From an uncultured Flavobacteriaceae bacterium (GTDB taxonomy: Bacteria; Bacteroidota; Bacteroidia; Flavobacteriales; Flavobacteriaceae), in NCBI GenBank assembly GCA_947501845.1, contig CANMXP010000017.1, forward strand, positions 40,652-104,651: a stretch of DNA of 64,000 nucleotides. The letters are read 5' to 3'. The notes under the pieces were generated by a model. That model was not told the origin of the DNA and ran no database searches. It saw only the letters and a list, made by a program, of their open reading frames with translations. A program made the translations under genes and the position numbers. The first letter of the stretch is position 1, and every line of letters starts with the position of its first letter. Of the stretch, positions 53,883 to 62,924 are shown in pieces.

Positions 53883-55769
53883 ATGAAAGGTTTTTTCTAT
53901 ATCGTAATTTTTGTTTCGCTTCATTGCTACGGTCAACCACTCTTTACAGATGTTACTGATCAATCAGGTATTGACCATGGGTTCATTGTTTTTGATGGTA
54001 CATTTGGTGGCGGAGCTGCTGTGCTGGATTTTGACAAAGATGGCTTTGAAGATGTGTTCATTGCAGGTGGTCACAATGATGGAAACAAACTTTATAAAAA
54101 TAAAGGAGATGGGACATTCATGGATGTTTCAGAGCTATTTGGAGACGTCTTTTCAAGAGTGATTACCCAAGGAGCAACCACTGCAGATGTGAATCGTGAC
54201 GGTTATCCCGATCTTTTTGTTACCACCATTGTCTCATTGGATGGGGAAGGTTTTGAAGAAACCCGTAACTATTTACTCATCAATCGGGGAGGTACCTCAT
54301 TTGAGGATCAGTCCGTGGAGTTTGGTTTGGTAGAAGAAGCTTTTTCTACTGGAGCATCTTTTGGAGATGTTAATAGAGATGGATATCCCGATTTATACGT
54401 TTGCAACTATTTTGAAGATTTTGAAGGTAAACTTGATCAATACTCAGGACTCTCTTCACTTAATAACACCAATGGTCCCTCAAGAGACCTTTTATATATT
54501 AATGTGAGAGGTGAAAAATTCGTAGAAGCCTCTAAAATTTATGGCATTGAGCATATTGGCCTGGGCTTTCAAAGTGTTTGGACCGATTATGATAATGATA
54601 ATGATTTAGATCTTTATGTTGTCAATGATTTTGGTACCAGAGGGCACCCTAATTACTTCTATAGGAACGATTACCCGGAAAAACATTTTACCGAGATAGG
54701 CCCGCAGATTGGTTTGAGAATGGGGATGAGTGCTATGGGCATTGGAGTGAGTGATTTCAATCAAGATGGATGGATGGATTATTTGGTCTCTAACATTCAG
54801 ATATCTCCATTTTTCGTCAATCAAGGAAAAGACAGACGCTTTAAACAAAGCTCACAAGCATTGGGTACCGCCTTTAATTTTGTTACAGATAACTGGGGAC
54901 GATCTGGACCCGTTGTAAGTTGGGGAATCAACTTTTTTGATGTAGATTTAGATATGGATGAAGATGTTTATATTACAAATGGATGTTTAAATCCTAGTAT
55001 GGCCTCCAATGCTAATTTGCTTCTTATTAATTCAGGCGGTCAGTTTGAAGATTTTGGCTATTTCTCGAGAACTAATGACCATAGCATCGGTAGAGGTTCA
55101 GTTGTATTTGATTATGATAATGATGGAGATTTAGATTTACTGGTAGTTAACCAATTACCACATAAAGAAGACACCTTTGGGTTTAGCTTTACAGGGACTA
55201 GGCTATTTAGAAACGACAACAGAAGAAACAACTGGCTAAAGGTACGGCTAGAAGGAGTAATCTCAGAAACTAATGGGATAGGATCTCGAGTTGAAGTATA
55301 TGTTGATGGTAAAGTGTTGATCAGGGAGGTAAGTGGCGGGTCGAGCCATGAATCGCAGAGTTCTACCATTGTTCATTTTGGTCTCGGTGCGAATACAGTC
55401 GTAGATTCCCTGGTTGTGAAATGGAGTGCGGGTATTGCAGAACGTACAAACAATATTCAGGCAAACCAATTAATAAACATTAAAGAAACCTATGTGCCAC
55501 CAACAACATCGTCACCTAAGGAGATTCTTCTTTATCCCAACCCCGTAGAAGAGGACTTTAACATCACGTTCAACGATGAGGATATTATCACGGTGAGTGC
55601 AATAGAAATAATTGATTCCTTAGGAAATCTCGTTACTACATATTCTGTAGATAAAGAAGTTATTGATTTTTTGAATTTTCCACTTTCTATAGGTCTTCCC
55701 ACAGGGCTATATTATCTAAGAATTACTTCGGATGCAGGTGTGTACTTCAAAAAAATGATAAAAAAGTAG
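53883..55769 (+). CDS. Secreted CRTAC1-like FG-GAP/ASPIC protein with type A T9SS domain
   Basis: I start at the ATG at 53883; the longer frame begins at a TTG two codons upstream. The 628-residue protein has a signal peptide (MKGFFYIVIFVSLHCYG), FG-GAP/VCBS calcium repeats (DFDKDGFEDVFIAGG, DVNRDGYPDLFVT, DYDNDNDLDLYV), an ASPIC/UnbV domain (NNWLKVRLEGVISETNGIGSRV) and a C-terminal T9SS type A domain (LLYPNPVEEDFNITF ... KMIKK). It is exported to the surface. CRTAC1-like proteins are common in PULs with no proven function; binding is likely. Confidence 0.88.
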   Translation: MKGFFYIVIFVSLHCYGQPLFTDVTDQSGIDHGFIVFDGTFGGGAAVLDFDKDGFEDVFIAGGHNDGNKLYKNKGDGTFMDVSELFGDVFSRVITQGATTADVNRDGYPDLFVTTIVSLDGEGFEETRNYLLINRGGTSFEDQSVEFGLVEEAFSTGASFGDVNRDGYPDLYVCNYFEDFEGKLDQYSGLSSLNNTNGPSRDLLYINVRGEKFVEASKIYGIEHIGLGFQSVWTDYDNDNDLDLYVVNDFGTRGHPNYFYRNDYPEKHFTEIGPQIGLRMGMSAMGIGVSDFNQDGWMDYLVSNIQISPFFVNQGKDRRFKQSSQALGTAFNFVTDNWGRSGPVVSWGINFFDVDLDMDEDVYITNGCLNPSMASNANLLLINSGGQFEDFGYFSRTNDHSIGRGSVVFDYDNDGDLDLLVVNQLPHKEDTFGFSFTGTRLFRNDNRRNNWLKVRLEGVISETNGIGSRVEVYVDGKVLIREVSGGSSHESQSSTIVHFGLGANTVVDSLVVKWSAGIAERTNNIQANQLINIKETYVPPTTSSPKEILLYPNPVEEDFNITFNDEDIITVSAIEIIDSLGNLVTTYSVDKEVIDFLNFPLSIGLPTGLYYLRITSDAGVYFKKMIKK

Positions 55770-55795
55770 CTTAATGATATGATTAAAAAACAACT

Positions 55796-58009
55796 ATGAA
55801 AAAAACAATTACTATAACATTATTTTTTTTACTTTTCCTATTCTGTCCGTCCATCAGTTTAGCACAGCATTCTGTAGCAAGACAGTGGAACGAGGTATTG
55901 TTGAATGCTATACGGAATGATCTGGCAAGACCAACGGTACATGCCAGAAACCTGTTTCATATATCTGCTGCCATGTATGATGCTTGGGCAGTGTATGATG
56001 GAACCTCACTTCCTTATTTTTTAGGGAATGATCAGGGCGGGTATAACATTCCTTTTGAAGGTATTCCCACCAGCACCAATATTGCGGAAGACAGAAATGA
56101 AGCCATCAGTTATGCGGCTTATACCTTATTGACCCATCGCTTTAGTAGGTCTCCGGGTTGGGGAGTTGTAAGTACCGGGATGGATAACCTAATGAATTCG
56201 CTGGGGTATGATGTTACTGTTACAGATACTGATTACGCAACAGGTTCTGCAGCTGCACTGGGAAATTATATAGCAGAAAGTATTAACGATTTTGGATTGC
56301 AGGATGGTGCTAATGAAATTCAAAATTATGTAAATCAAGAATACGTACCCGTAAACGACCCAATGAATTTACAGGGAAACTTTTCATTGTCGACGGTCAA
56401 TGACCCTAATCGTTGGCAACCATTGAAGTTTGAAGCTTTCGTAGACCAATCGGGTAATGAAATTCCTGGAGGGACGCCCACGTTTTTGGGAGCAGAATGG
56501 GGTAATGTGATTCCCTTTTCTCTAACGAGTTCAGATATGAGTACATACAATAGGGACGGAATGACTTTCAAGATTTATAATGATCCAGATGCGCCTTGTT
56601 TTCTTGAATCAGACGGCACAGGTTCATCTTCAGACTACAAATGGAATTTTGAACTAGTTTCGCTGTGGTCCTCACATCTAGATCCCTATGATGGTGTACA
56701 ATGGGACATTTCCCCGGGAGCAATAGGTAATATCGATATGTCCGCATATCCATCAGATTATACAGACTTCGATCAGTTTTATGATACAGAAAATGGAGGA
56801 GAAAAGGATGGTATAGCAAGCGGTTATACAATGAATCCCATCACTGGAGCACCTTATGAACCTCAAATAGTACCCAGAGGAGACTATACAAGAGTGTTGG
56901 CAGAATTTTGGGCAGATGGACCCGATTCAGAAACACCGCCCGGTCATTGGTTTACCATATTAAACTATGTAACCGATCATCCACTTCATGAACCAAAATT
57001 CATGGGGCAAGGCGAAACTTTAGATGCTTTGGAATGGGATGTGAAGACCTATTTTATTTTAGGAGGTACCATGCACGATGCCGCTATTAGTGCTTGGAGC
57101 ATAAAAGGTTATTATGACTATATTCGACCTATTTCTGCAATACGCTACATGGCAACAAAAGGACAATCTTCCGACTCAGGGTTGCCAAGTTATGATTTGG
57201 AGGGAATCATGCTTAAAGATGGTTTTATTGAATTGATAGAAGCTGGTGATGCACTAGCTGGAAGTAGCAATGAAAATGTCGGAAAAATTAAATTGTTGGC
57301 ATGGAGGGGACATGATTTTATCTCTGATGCAGAAACAGACGAAGCAGGAGTGGGATGGATTCTGGCAGAAGAATGGTGGCCCTATCAACGCCCCAGTTTT
57401 GTTACGCCGCCATTTGCTGGCTATGTTTCTGGCCATTCAACCTTTTCTCGAGCAGCAGCAAAAGTACTTACACTACTTACTGGCGACGAATATTTCCCTG
57501 GAGGTATGGGGGAATTCCTGGCACCTCAAAATGATTTTCTTGTATTTGAAAAAGGCCCAAGTGTCGATGTTGCCCTGCAGTGGGCTACGTACTATGACGC
57601 CTCAGATCAATGTAGCTTGTCCCGCATTTGGGGAGGTATCCATCCACCTATGGACGATATCTGGGGCAGACTCATAGGAGATGAAATTGGAGCACAGGCC
57701 TTTGGTTATGCGCACCAATACACACAAGGGACATCACTGGGAGTGGAAGATGAATTATTGACAGACTCGGTGAAAGTATATCCGAATCCTTCTGATAGCT
57801 ATCTTAGAGTTTCAGTATCCGCCCAAGAAAATTTACAAAGTGTACACGTAATCGATATGGGAGGTCGCCAAATGAAGCTTCAAGATTTATCATGGAATCA
57901 GGACGGACTAACACTAGATGTCAGCACATGGGCAAATGGTCTCTATATCTTGTCTATTGGAGAAAAAGAACAAAGGAGTTATCACAAAATTATAGTAAAA
58001 CATAAGTAA
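55796..58009 (+). CDS. Secreted vanadium-haloperoxidase / PAP2-family enzyme with T9SS domain
   Basis: The 737-residue protein has a signal peptide (cleaved after SLAQ, residue 24), a long helical region, and the three vanadate/phosphate motifs: K437-x6-R444-P445, SGH at 545-547 and S609-R610-x5-H616-x3-D620. These fit the vanadium-dependent haloperoxidase/PAP2 fold exactly. A type A T9SS domain (VYPNPSDSYLRVSV ... KIIVKHK) ends it at about 660-737. It would act at the surface or outside the cell. Haloperoxidase and phosphatase activity cannot be told apart by these motifs. It ends on TAATG with the next gene. Confidence 0.85.
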   Translation: MKKTITITLFFLLFLFCPSISLAQHSVARQWNEVLLNAIRNDLARPTVHARNLFHISAAMYDAWAVYDGTSLPYFLGNDQGGYNIPFEGIPTSTNIAEDRNEAISYAAYTLLTHRFSRSPGWGVVSTGMDNLMNSLGYDVTVTDTDYATGSAAALGNYIAESINDFGLQDGANEIQNYVNQEYVPVNDPMNLQGNFSLSTVNDPNRWQPLKFEAFVDQSGNEIPGGTPTFLGAEWGNVIPFSLTSSDMSTYNRDGMTFKIYNDPDAPCFLESDGTGSSSDYKWNFELVSLWSSHLDPYDGVQWDISPGAIGNIDMSAYPSDYTDFDQFYDTENGGEKDGIASGYTMNPITGAPYEPQIVPRGDYTRVLAEFWADGPDSETPPGHWFTILNYVTDHPLHEPKFMGQGETLDALEWDVKTYFILGGTMHDAAISAWSIKGYYDYIRPISAIRYMATKGQSSDSGLPSYDLEGIMLKDGFIELIEAGDALAGSSNENVGKIKLLAWRGHDFISDAETDEAGVGWILAEEWWPYQRPSFVTPPFAGYVSGHSTFSRAAAKVLTLLTGDEYFPGGMGEFLAPQNDFLVFEKGPSVDVALQWATYYDASDQCSLSRIWGGIHPPMDDIWGRLIGDEIGAQAFGYAHQYTQGTSLGVEDELLTDSVKVYPNPSDSYLRVSVSAQENLQSVHVIDMGGRQMKLQDLSWNQDGLTLDVSTWANGLYILSIGEKEQRSYHKIIVKHK

Positions 58010-58962
58010 TGATTCATTACTTGATTAATATGATACTTATGAGTAAAATTATAAATCTAAGAAAACACCTAAATAACCGAATCAAATGCATAACCTTGGT
58101 TATAGCCTGTATCATTTCATTAGTTTGTACGGCACAGAAAACCGAGGTCGTAGAGCTGCCTTATCGGGATGCAGAAGGAGTCGTATGGAAGCACGAAGAG
58201 AAAGAGTATTATTCAGACAAATGGAAAGGATTGGCGGTTAATAACGTATCAAAACCAAGTCTGTCGGTATATAGGCCCACTGCCAAAAATACCAATGGAA
58301 CCTCTGTCATTCTAGCCCCTGGAGGCGGTATGTATGCACTGGCCATAGCCAACGGAGGTTATAATTTAATAGACTGGTTCAACAGTAAGGGAATTACGGT
58401 ATTTATTCTTAAATACCGATTGGTGCCCACAGGAGAAGATGGTATTCAGGATTTAATAGATATCATTAAGAAAAGCAACGAAGAACGCATACGTATCACA
58501 AAAAAAGTACTCGATTATTCGGTAGAAGACGGACTGGCAGCAGTAGCGTATGTGAGAACACATGCCGACAAATATGGCATACAACCTAACAAAATAGGTT
58601 TCATGGGATTCTCTGCCGGAGGAGTGATCACATTTGGCGTTGTTAATAAAGCAGAGGCGCATAACCAACCAAATTTCTTTGTGCCCGTTTATCCGGGAAC
58701 AGACTTAATTTGGCCAGTACCTACAAAAGATACGCCACCCACTTTAATTGTAGCAGCAGCCGACGATCAGCTCATTGATGCAACAGTTTTTACTGCCATT
58801 TTTAATACGTTTGACAGGTCTGGTGTTAAAACAGCTTTACACATGTATGCCGAAGGCGGGCACGGATTTGCATCACGCAAAATAGGAAAAGAAGTAGATA
58901 ATTGGTTGGAGCGTTTTTATGAGTGGGCAGTAGCAGAAGGAATGATTTTACCTCTTGATTAA
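58009..58962 (+). CDS. Alpha/beta hydrolase (esterase-like), first of three paralogues
   Basis: The 317-residue protein has a signal-like segment (residues about 27-42, ending CTAQ), an oxyanion-hole APGGGMYAL motif, the nucleophile GFSAGG (Ser202), an acid region AADDQ (about 252) and the His site EGGHGFASR (His285). The triad is complete, and the family (BD-FAE/Axe-like) deacylates sugars. ATGs at residues 8 and 11 are alternative starts. The start overlaps the haloperoxidase stop by one base. It has no T9SS domain, so it is probably periplasmic. Confidence 0.83.
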   Translation: MIHYLINMILMSKIINLRKHLNNRIKCITLVIACIISLVCTAQKTEVVELPYRDAEGVVWKHEEKEYYSDKWKGLAVNNVSKPSLSVYRPTAKNTNGTSVILAPGGGMYALAIANGGYNLIDWFNSKGITVFILKYRLVPTGEDGIQDLIDIIKKSNEERIRITKKVLDYSVEDGLAAVAYVRTHADKYGIQPNKIGFMGFSAGGVITFGVVNKAEAHNQPNFFVPVYPGTDLIWPVPTKDTPPTLIVAAADDQLIDATVFTAIFNTFDRSGVKTALHMYAEGGHGFASRKIGKEVDNWLERFYEWAVAEGMILPLD

Positions 58963-59168
58963 AGTACCCGATTGCTTGATTTTAGGGTAATTGGTCATAA
59001 CAAAACACGTGTTTTCATTTATTCATTTCTATGGGGTTTAATAAAATATTTTTCCCATAGACTGGCTGACTTATTAAATTCTGGAAATACAAGTCGAAAA
59101 AAGCAGATGGTTTATTAAGGGAAACCTTAAAGGTTTTAAAAATAACGTTGAATATAATATAACAAGTA

Positions 59169-60413
59169 TTGAATATAATAAAATTTAAAAAGGTTATTGC
59201 GTTAATAACTTTTCTTAGCATGGTTGTGATAGTAGATATACACGGCCAATCGGTAGTCGAGCTTCCATATACAAACGAAGTAGGCATAGTTTGGGAGCAT
59301 TCTGAGGGACAAGGTTCTTTGCCCAGTTCAGGTACCAGTATCGTGTATAATGTTTCTGTTCCTACCTTGACCATTTACGAACCTTCAGGTTCAGTTAAAA
59401 ATGGCGAAGCGGTTATCGTAGTCCCAGGAGGAGGACTGTATGCGCTAAATAGTTCTCATGAAGGTTCAGATGTCGCCGAATGGTTGGCTCTTCAAGGGTA
59501 TGTCGTGGGGTTGTTAAAACATCGTACACAGCCTACGGCAGCAGATGGCGTGGATGAGTGGCTGAACGCCGATAGTGTTACCCTAGATGCTGCAAGAGCA
59601 CAATTTTTACCGCTTGCAAAAGCCGATGCCATGGCTGCAGTGGCTTACATGAGGCAAAATTCAACCAGTTATCAGGTGAATAAGGAGCGTATAGGAGCTT
59701 TTGGCTTTGGAACTGGGGCTTCCCTTATGTTTGGAGTGGTTAATGATGCTTTTTTTGGGGACAGCAGATTGAATTTTTTGATAACCCTCTACCCTGATAT
59801 GGAACTGGTAAGGCCCGTGCCACACGGAGGCTCGCCAACTGTCTTGCTTATGGCATCGTCTGATGCACCAGATATAAGTATCCCCTCAATTACTAGAGCA
59901 TTTTCCAATTGGAGCCAAGCGGGAGCCAGAGCCAGCGTACATATTTTTTCTCGCGGAGGGAAAGACTATGGGTTGATTAAGCAAAATGTGCCTTCAGATC
60001 AATGGCCGCAACGTTTTAGTGAATGGTGGGAACTAGAAAAAGGCTTTATTTTTGATAAAAACTTTGTTAGCTTACTAAATACCGAAGATTTAAAAGTACT
60101 ATCTCGGGATACGGAAGTTAACATGTCTTGTTTTTACCATGCAAGAGGCAATCGTACTGTGGGACCAGGAGGGATTAAATTTTGGGTTCGTGAGCTGGAT
60201 GCTTCTTGGAATGTGATCAAAGATTATACCGTGCAGGCTACCGAGGTTGCTGGCACGCAGGAAGGGTTTGCCAACGCTACGCTATCCCTTGTTGGGGCTA
60301 CACCCACTTCTCAACTCAGTACTGGGCGATTTTATTTCATGTTTGCCTCATTTGTTGATAGTGAAGGCATATTCGTTGCGAGCCCGGGCATTTATCCAAT
60401 CACCATTGAATAG
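59169..60413 (+). CDS. Catalytically degenerate alpha/beta hydrolase, second paralogue
   Basis: The 414-residue protein aligns over its first 290 residues with its two neighbours, including signal peptide, VPGGGLYAL and the D232 acid position. The nucleophile motif GFSAGG is GFGTGA (Gly181 in place of Ser) and the His motif GGHGF is GGKDY (Lys265 in place of His). It cannot work as a normal serine hydrolase. A further 110-residue beta-rich domain of unknown kind follows. The start is a TTG, because an in-frame TAA lies at 59160-59162 and the only ATG nearby would cut the signal peptide. Confidence 0.8.
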   Translation: MNIIKFKKVIALITFLSMVVIVDIHGQSVVELPYTNEVGIVWEHSEGQGSLPSSGTSIVYNVSVPTLTIYEPSGSVKNGEAVIVVPGGGLYALNSSHEGSDVAEWLALQGYVVGLLKHRTQPTAADGVDEWLNADSVTLDAARAQFLPLAKADAMAAVAYMRQNSTSYQVNKERIGAFGFGTGASLMFGVVNDAFFGDSRLNFLITLYPDMELVRPVPHGGSPTVLLMASSDAPDISIPSITRAFSNWSQAGARASVHIFSRGGKDYGLIKQNVPSDQWPQRFSEWWELEKGFIFDKNFVSLLNTEDLKVLSRDTEVNMSCFYHARGNRTVGPGGIKFWVRELDASWNVIKDYTVQATEVAGTQEGFANATLSLVGATPTSQLSTGRFYFMFASFVDSEGIFVASPGIYPITIE

Positions 60414-60420
60414 ATTTAAT

Positions 60421-62112
60421 ATGAAAAAATTATTAGTAATTATTATAAACTTAATGTTTCTTTTTACAGCTACAATAACTGGAGCACAGTCCGTTATACC
60501 GCTGCCTTACGAGGAGCTGGCTGACCTCAGTTGGAAGCAGCCTCAAAAAGAATACTTCAGCTCTATATGGAATACCAATGCCGTTACCAATGTGTCATCG
60601 CCTTCCTTGCTCTGGTACCCTCCCAAGGAAGGGACAGCAAATGATATGGCTATAATTATAGCGCCCGGCGGCGGTTTTTATGCGCTTAGTATCAATGAAG
60701 AAGGTAGGAATGTAGCTGGATGGTTAACAGAACGAGGATTTTCTGTATTTGTTCTTCAATATAGACTTGTACCAACGGGAAATGATGGGGTACAAGAATT
60801 GGCAGATATTCTTGCTACCAATAACCAAGAAAGAATACGGATAACGCACGAGCTATTGCCGTTTGCTATTAAAGATGGGCTTACAGCAGTGTCTCATGTT
60901 CGTGAAAATGCTGTAGAACTTGGAGTAGATCCAACTAAAATTGGGTTTCTTGGTTTCTCCGCGGGAGGCGTTGTAGGCTTGGGCGTGATTAATGGATACA
61001 TACAGGAAGACAGACCGGACTTTGTATCCCTTGTATACCCTGGTACAGATCTTATAGACCCTATATGGCGGGAAGGGCTTCCCAAAATTCAGATTATTGC
61101 GGCGGCTGATGATGGCGGTAGGTCTTATGCCCGTTTTTATGATATTTTGAGGCGGACAAATGAAAATATGGATTTTCATCTATTTACTGCGGGCGGACAT
61201 GGATTTGCTTCTAGGGTACAGGGGTTGCCTGTTGATTACTGGAAAGATAGGCTGTATGAATGGGTTTTGACAGAAGATTTGTTAGGTTTAGTACCCGACC
61301 CCAATGACGATGATAACGATGGAGTCGATAATGTGCATGATTTATGTCCAGGCACCGCATTGGGAAGTAGGGTAAATACAAATGGTTGTGAAATATTTAC
61401 CATATCGGCTGATAATTTTAAAATTAGAACGAAAGGAGAGTCATGCAAAGCAAGTAATGATGGGACCATTACAATAACATCTGAAGAAGCAACACTTCAA
61501 TTTAATGCAGAAATTCAGGAAACAAATGATGTCACAGATTTTACAACAGAAGCAACATTTACCGATTTAGTAGCTGGCGATTATACAGTATGCATTACAA
61601 CTACTGCAGATGCTAATTATGAGCAATGTTTCAATGCAACCGTACTTGAGCCAGAAGATTTGTCAGTAACATCCAAGGTAAATAGCTCTAAAAACCAAGT
61701 TACTTTAAATCTAAGAGGCGGTTCAAACTATAGTATTGAACTTAATGGAGAAACCACAGAAACTACAGAAAACGAAGTGGTACTCCTTCTACAAAATGGA
61801 TTAAATAGCTTAATGGTCAAAGCAGATAAAGACTGTCAAGGAAAGTATGAGGAACTGATTGGTGTTTTTAATGATGTTACTATATTTCCTAATGCCGTCA
61901 AAGAAGAATTTACAATTTGGTTTGCAAATAAAACAGATTCAAAAGTTAACCTTCAAGTAATATCAGCAATAGGGAGAATCATTATCAATAAAACAGAAGA
62001 AGTAACCAACCAGAGTATCGAGGTAAACGCCCAACACCTAAGAGCAGGTATGTACTTTGTTAAAGTAAAAGGCGAAAACATACAATCGCAATCAAAAATT
62101 ATAAAAAAATGA
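60421..62112 (+). CDS. Alpha/beta hydrolase with thrombospondin-3 repeat and T9SS domain, third paralogue
   Basis: The ATG at 60421 opens MKKLLVIIINLMFLFTATIT, a signal peptide ending GAQ. Residues 24-290 are the hydrolase, with APGGGFYAL, GFSAGG (Ser180), AADDGG (Asp230/231) and GGHGF (His260), so the triad is intact. DPNDDDNDGVDNVHDLCPG at about 293-311 is a calcium-binding thrombospondin-3-type linker. Residues about 320-480 are Ig-like, and the last 75 form a type A T9SS domain (NAVKEEFTIWFANK ... SQSKIIKK). The 563-residue protein is likely a surface esterase. Confidence 0.87.
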   Translation: MKKLLVIIINLMFLFTATITGAQSVIPLPYEELADLSWKQPQKEYFSSIWNTNAVTNVSSPSLLWYPPKEGTANDMAIIIAPGGGFYALSINEEGRNVAGWLTERGFSVFVLQYRLVPTGNDGVQELADILATNNQERIRITHELLPFAIKDGLTAVSHVRENAVELGVDPTKIGFLGFSAGGVVGLGVINGYIQEDRPDFVSLVYPGTDLIDPIWREGLPKIQIIAAADDGGRSYARFYDILRRTNENMDFHLFTAGGHGFASRVQGLPVDYWKDRLYEWVLTEDLLGLVPDPNDDDNDGVDNVHDLCPGTALGSRVNTNGCEIFTISADNFKIRTKGESCKASNDGTITITSEEATLQFNAEIQETNDVTDFTTEATFTDLVAGDYTVCITTTADANYEQCFNATVLEPEDLSVTSKVNSSKNQVTLNLRGGSNYSIELNGETTETTENEVVLLLQNGLNSLMVKADKDCQGKYEELIGVFNDVTIFPNAVKEEFTIWFANKTDSKVNLQVISAIGRIIINKTEEVTNQSIEVNAQHLRAGMYFVKVKGENIQSQSKIIKK

Positions 62113-62807
62113 CATTAAAAAAAAGCATGAAAGGAAGTCTTTTAGTTGCAATTCTAGTACTTTTAAGCTGTGGAGGCGGCGGAAGTGATGATGGTGCAGG
62201 AGCAACATCTCCAGAAGCAGCTATTTTAACATTTCCAGACAAAGATCAAGAATGTAATCAAGGCGATATAATTTCAGAAAAAGAAAGTAGGGTGACATTT
62301 CGCTGGGAAGCCTCAGCACATACCAATAGTTACACCATTGTTTTAAAGAATTTAGATACCAATGTCGTTACAGAAGAACAGACATCAATAAACTCAATAG
62401 CATTGACAATAAACAGAAACGTAGCTTATTCTTGGAATGTCATTTCAAGATCAGATAAGACATCAACAGCCGCAACAAGTGAGACATGGATGTTTTATAA
62501 TGCAGGAGAGGGCGTAGAGGGGTATGCCCCGTTTCCGGCAGAAGTGATCATACCCACTATGGGGTCTCAAATATCGTCGCCAGTGCTATTAAAATGGAGA
62601 GGGAGTGATGTCGATAATGATATAGATTTTTATGAAGTATATTTGGATACAAATAATCCACCAACAACGGCACAAGGAACTACAACAAGTACAACACTAG
62701 AAGATATGGCATTAACGGCAGGTACCGTTTATTACTGGAGAATTAAAACTATAGATGAGATAGGTTCCAGTTCACTGTCACCAGTATTTGAGTTTAGGAC
62801 TGAATAA
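62109..62807 (+). CDS. Lipoprotein with two fibronectin-III-like domains
   Basis: The start overlaps the upstream stop by four bases (ATGA). The 232-residue protein has a lipobox ending LLSC (Cys 21) followed by GGGGSDDG, a flexible Gly/Asp linker as in surface-exposed bacteroidal lipoproteins. Two Fn3-like segments follow (about residues 40-130 and 138-232), with WNVISR and YYWRIKTIDEIG strands. It may be a carbohydrate-binding accessory like SusE/F, by context. Confidence 0.78.
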   Translation: MTLKKSMKGSLLVAILVLLSCGGGGSDDGAGATSPEAAILTFPDKDQECNQGDIISEKESRVTFRWEASAHTNSYTIVLKNLDTNVVTEEQTSINSIALTINRNVAYSWNVISRSDKTSTAATSETWMFYNAGEGVEGYAPFPAEVIIPTMGSQISSPVLLKWRGSDVDNDIDFYEVYLDTNNPPTTAQGTTTSTTLEDMALTAGTVYYWRIKTIDEIGSSSLSPVFEFRTE

Positions 62808-62924
62808 GAGCCTTGGCAGTATAGCTAAACGTTCAGGGTAAATTCAAAACCATTTTGAACCAAATGTATCAATGATTCTTTTGAAATTATAACTTTAAAA
62901 ATTAACAAAATAATTAAAATAAAT

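Noticed and set aside
57270..57677. A 135-codon plus-strand frame inside the haloperoxidase gene
   Set aside because: It is out of frame with an enzyme that shows all its motifs. The product has no recognisable feature.
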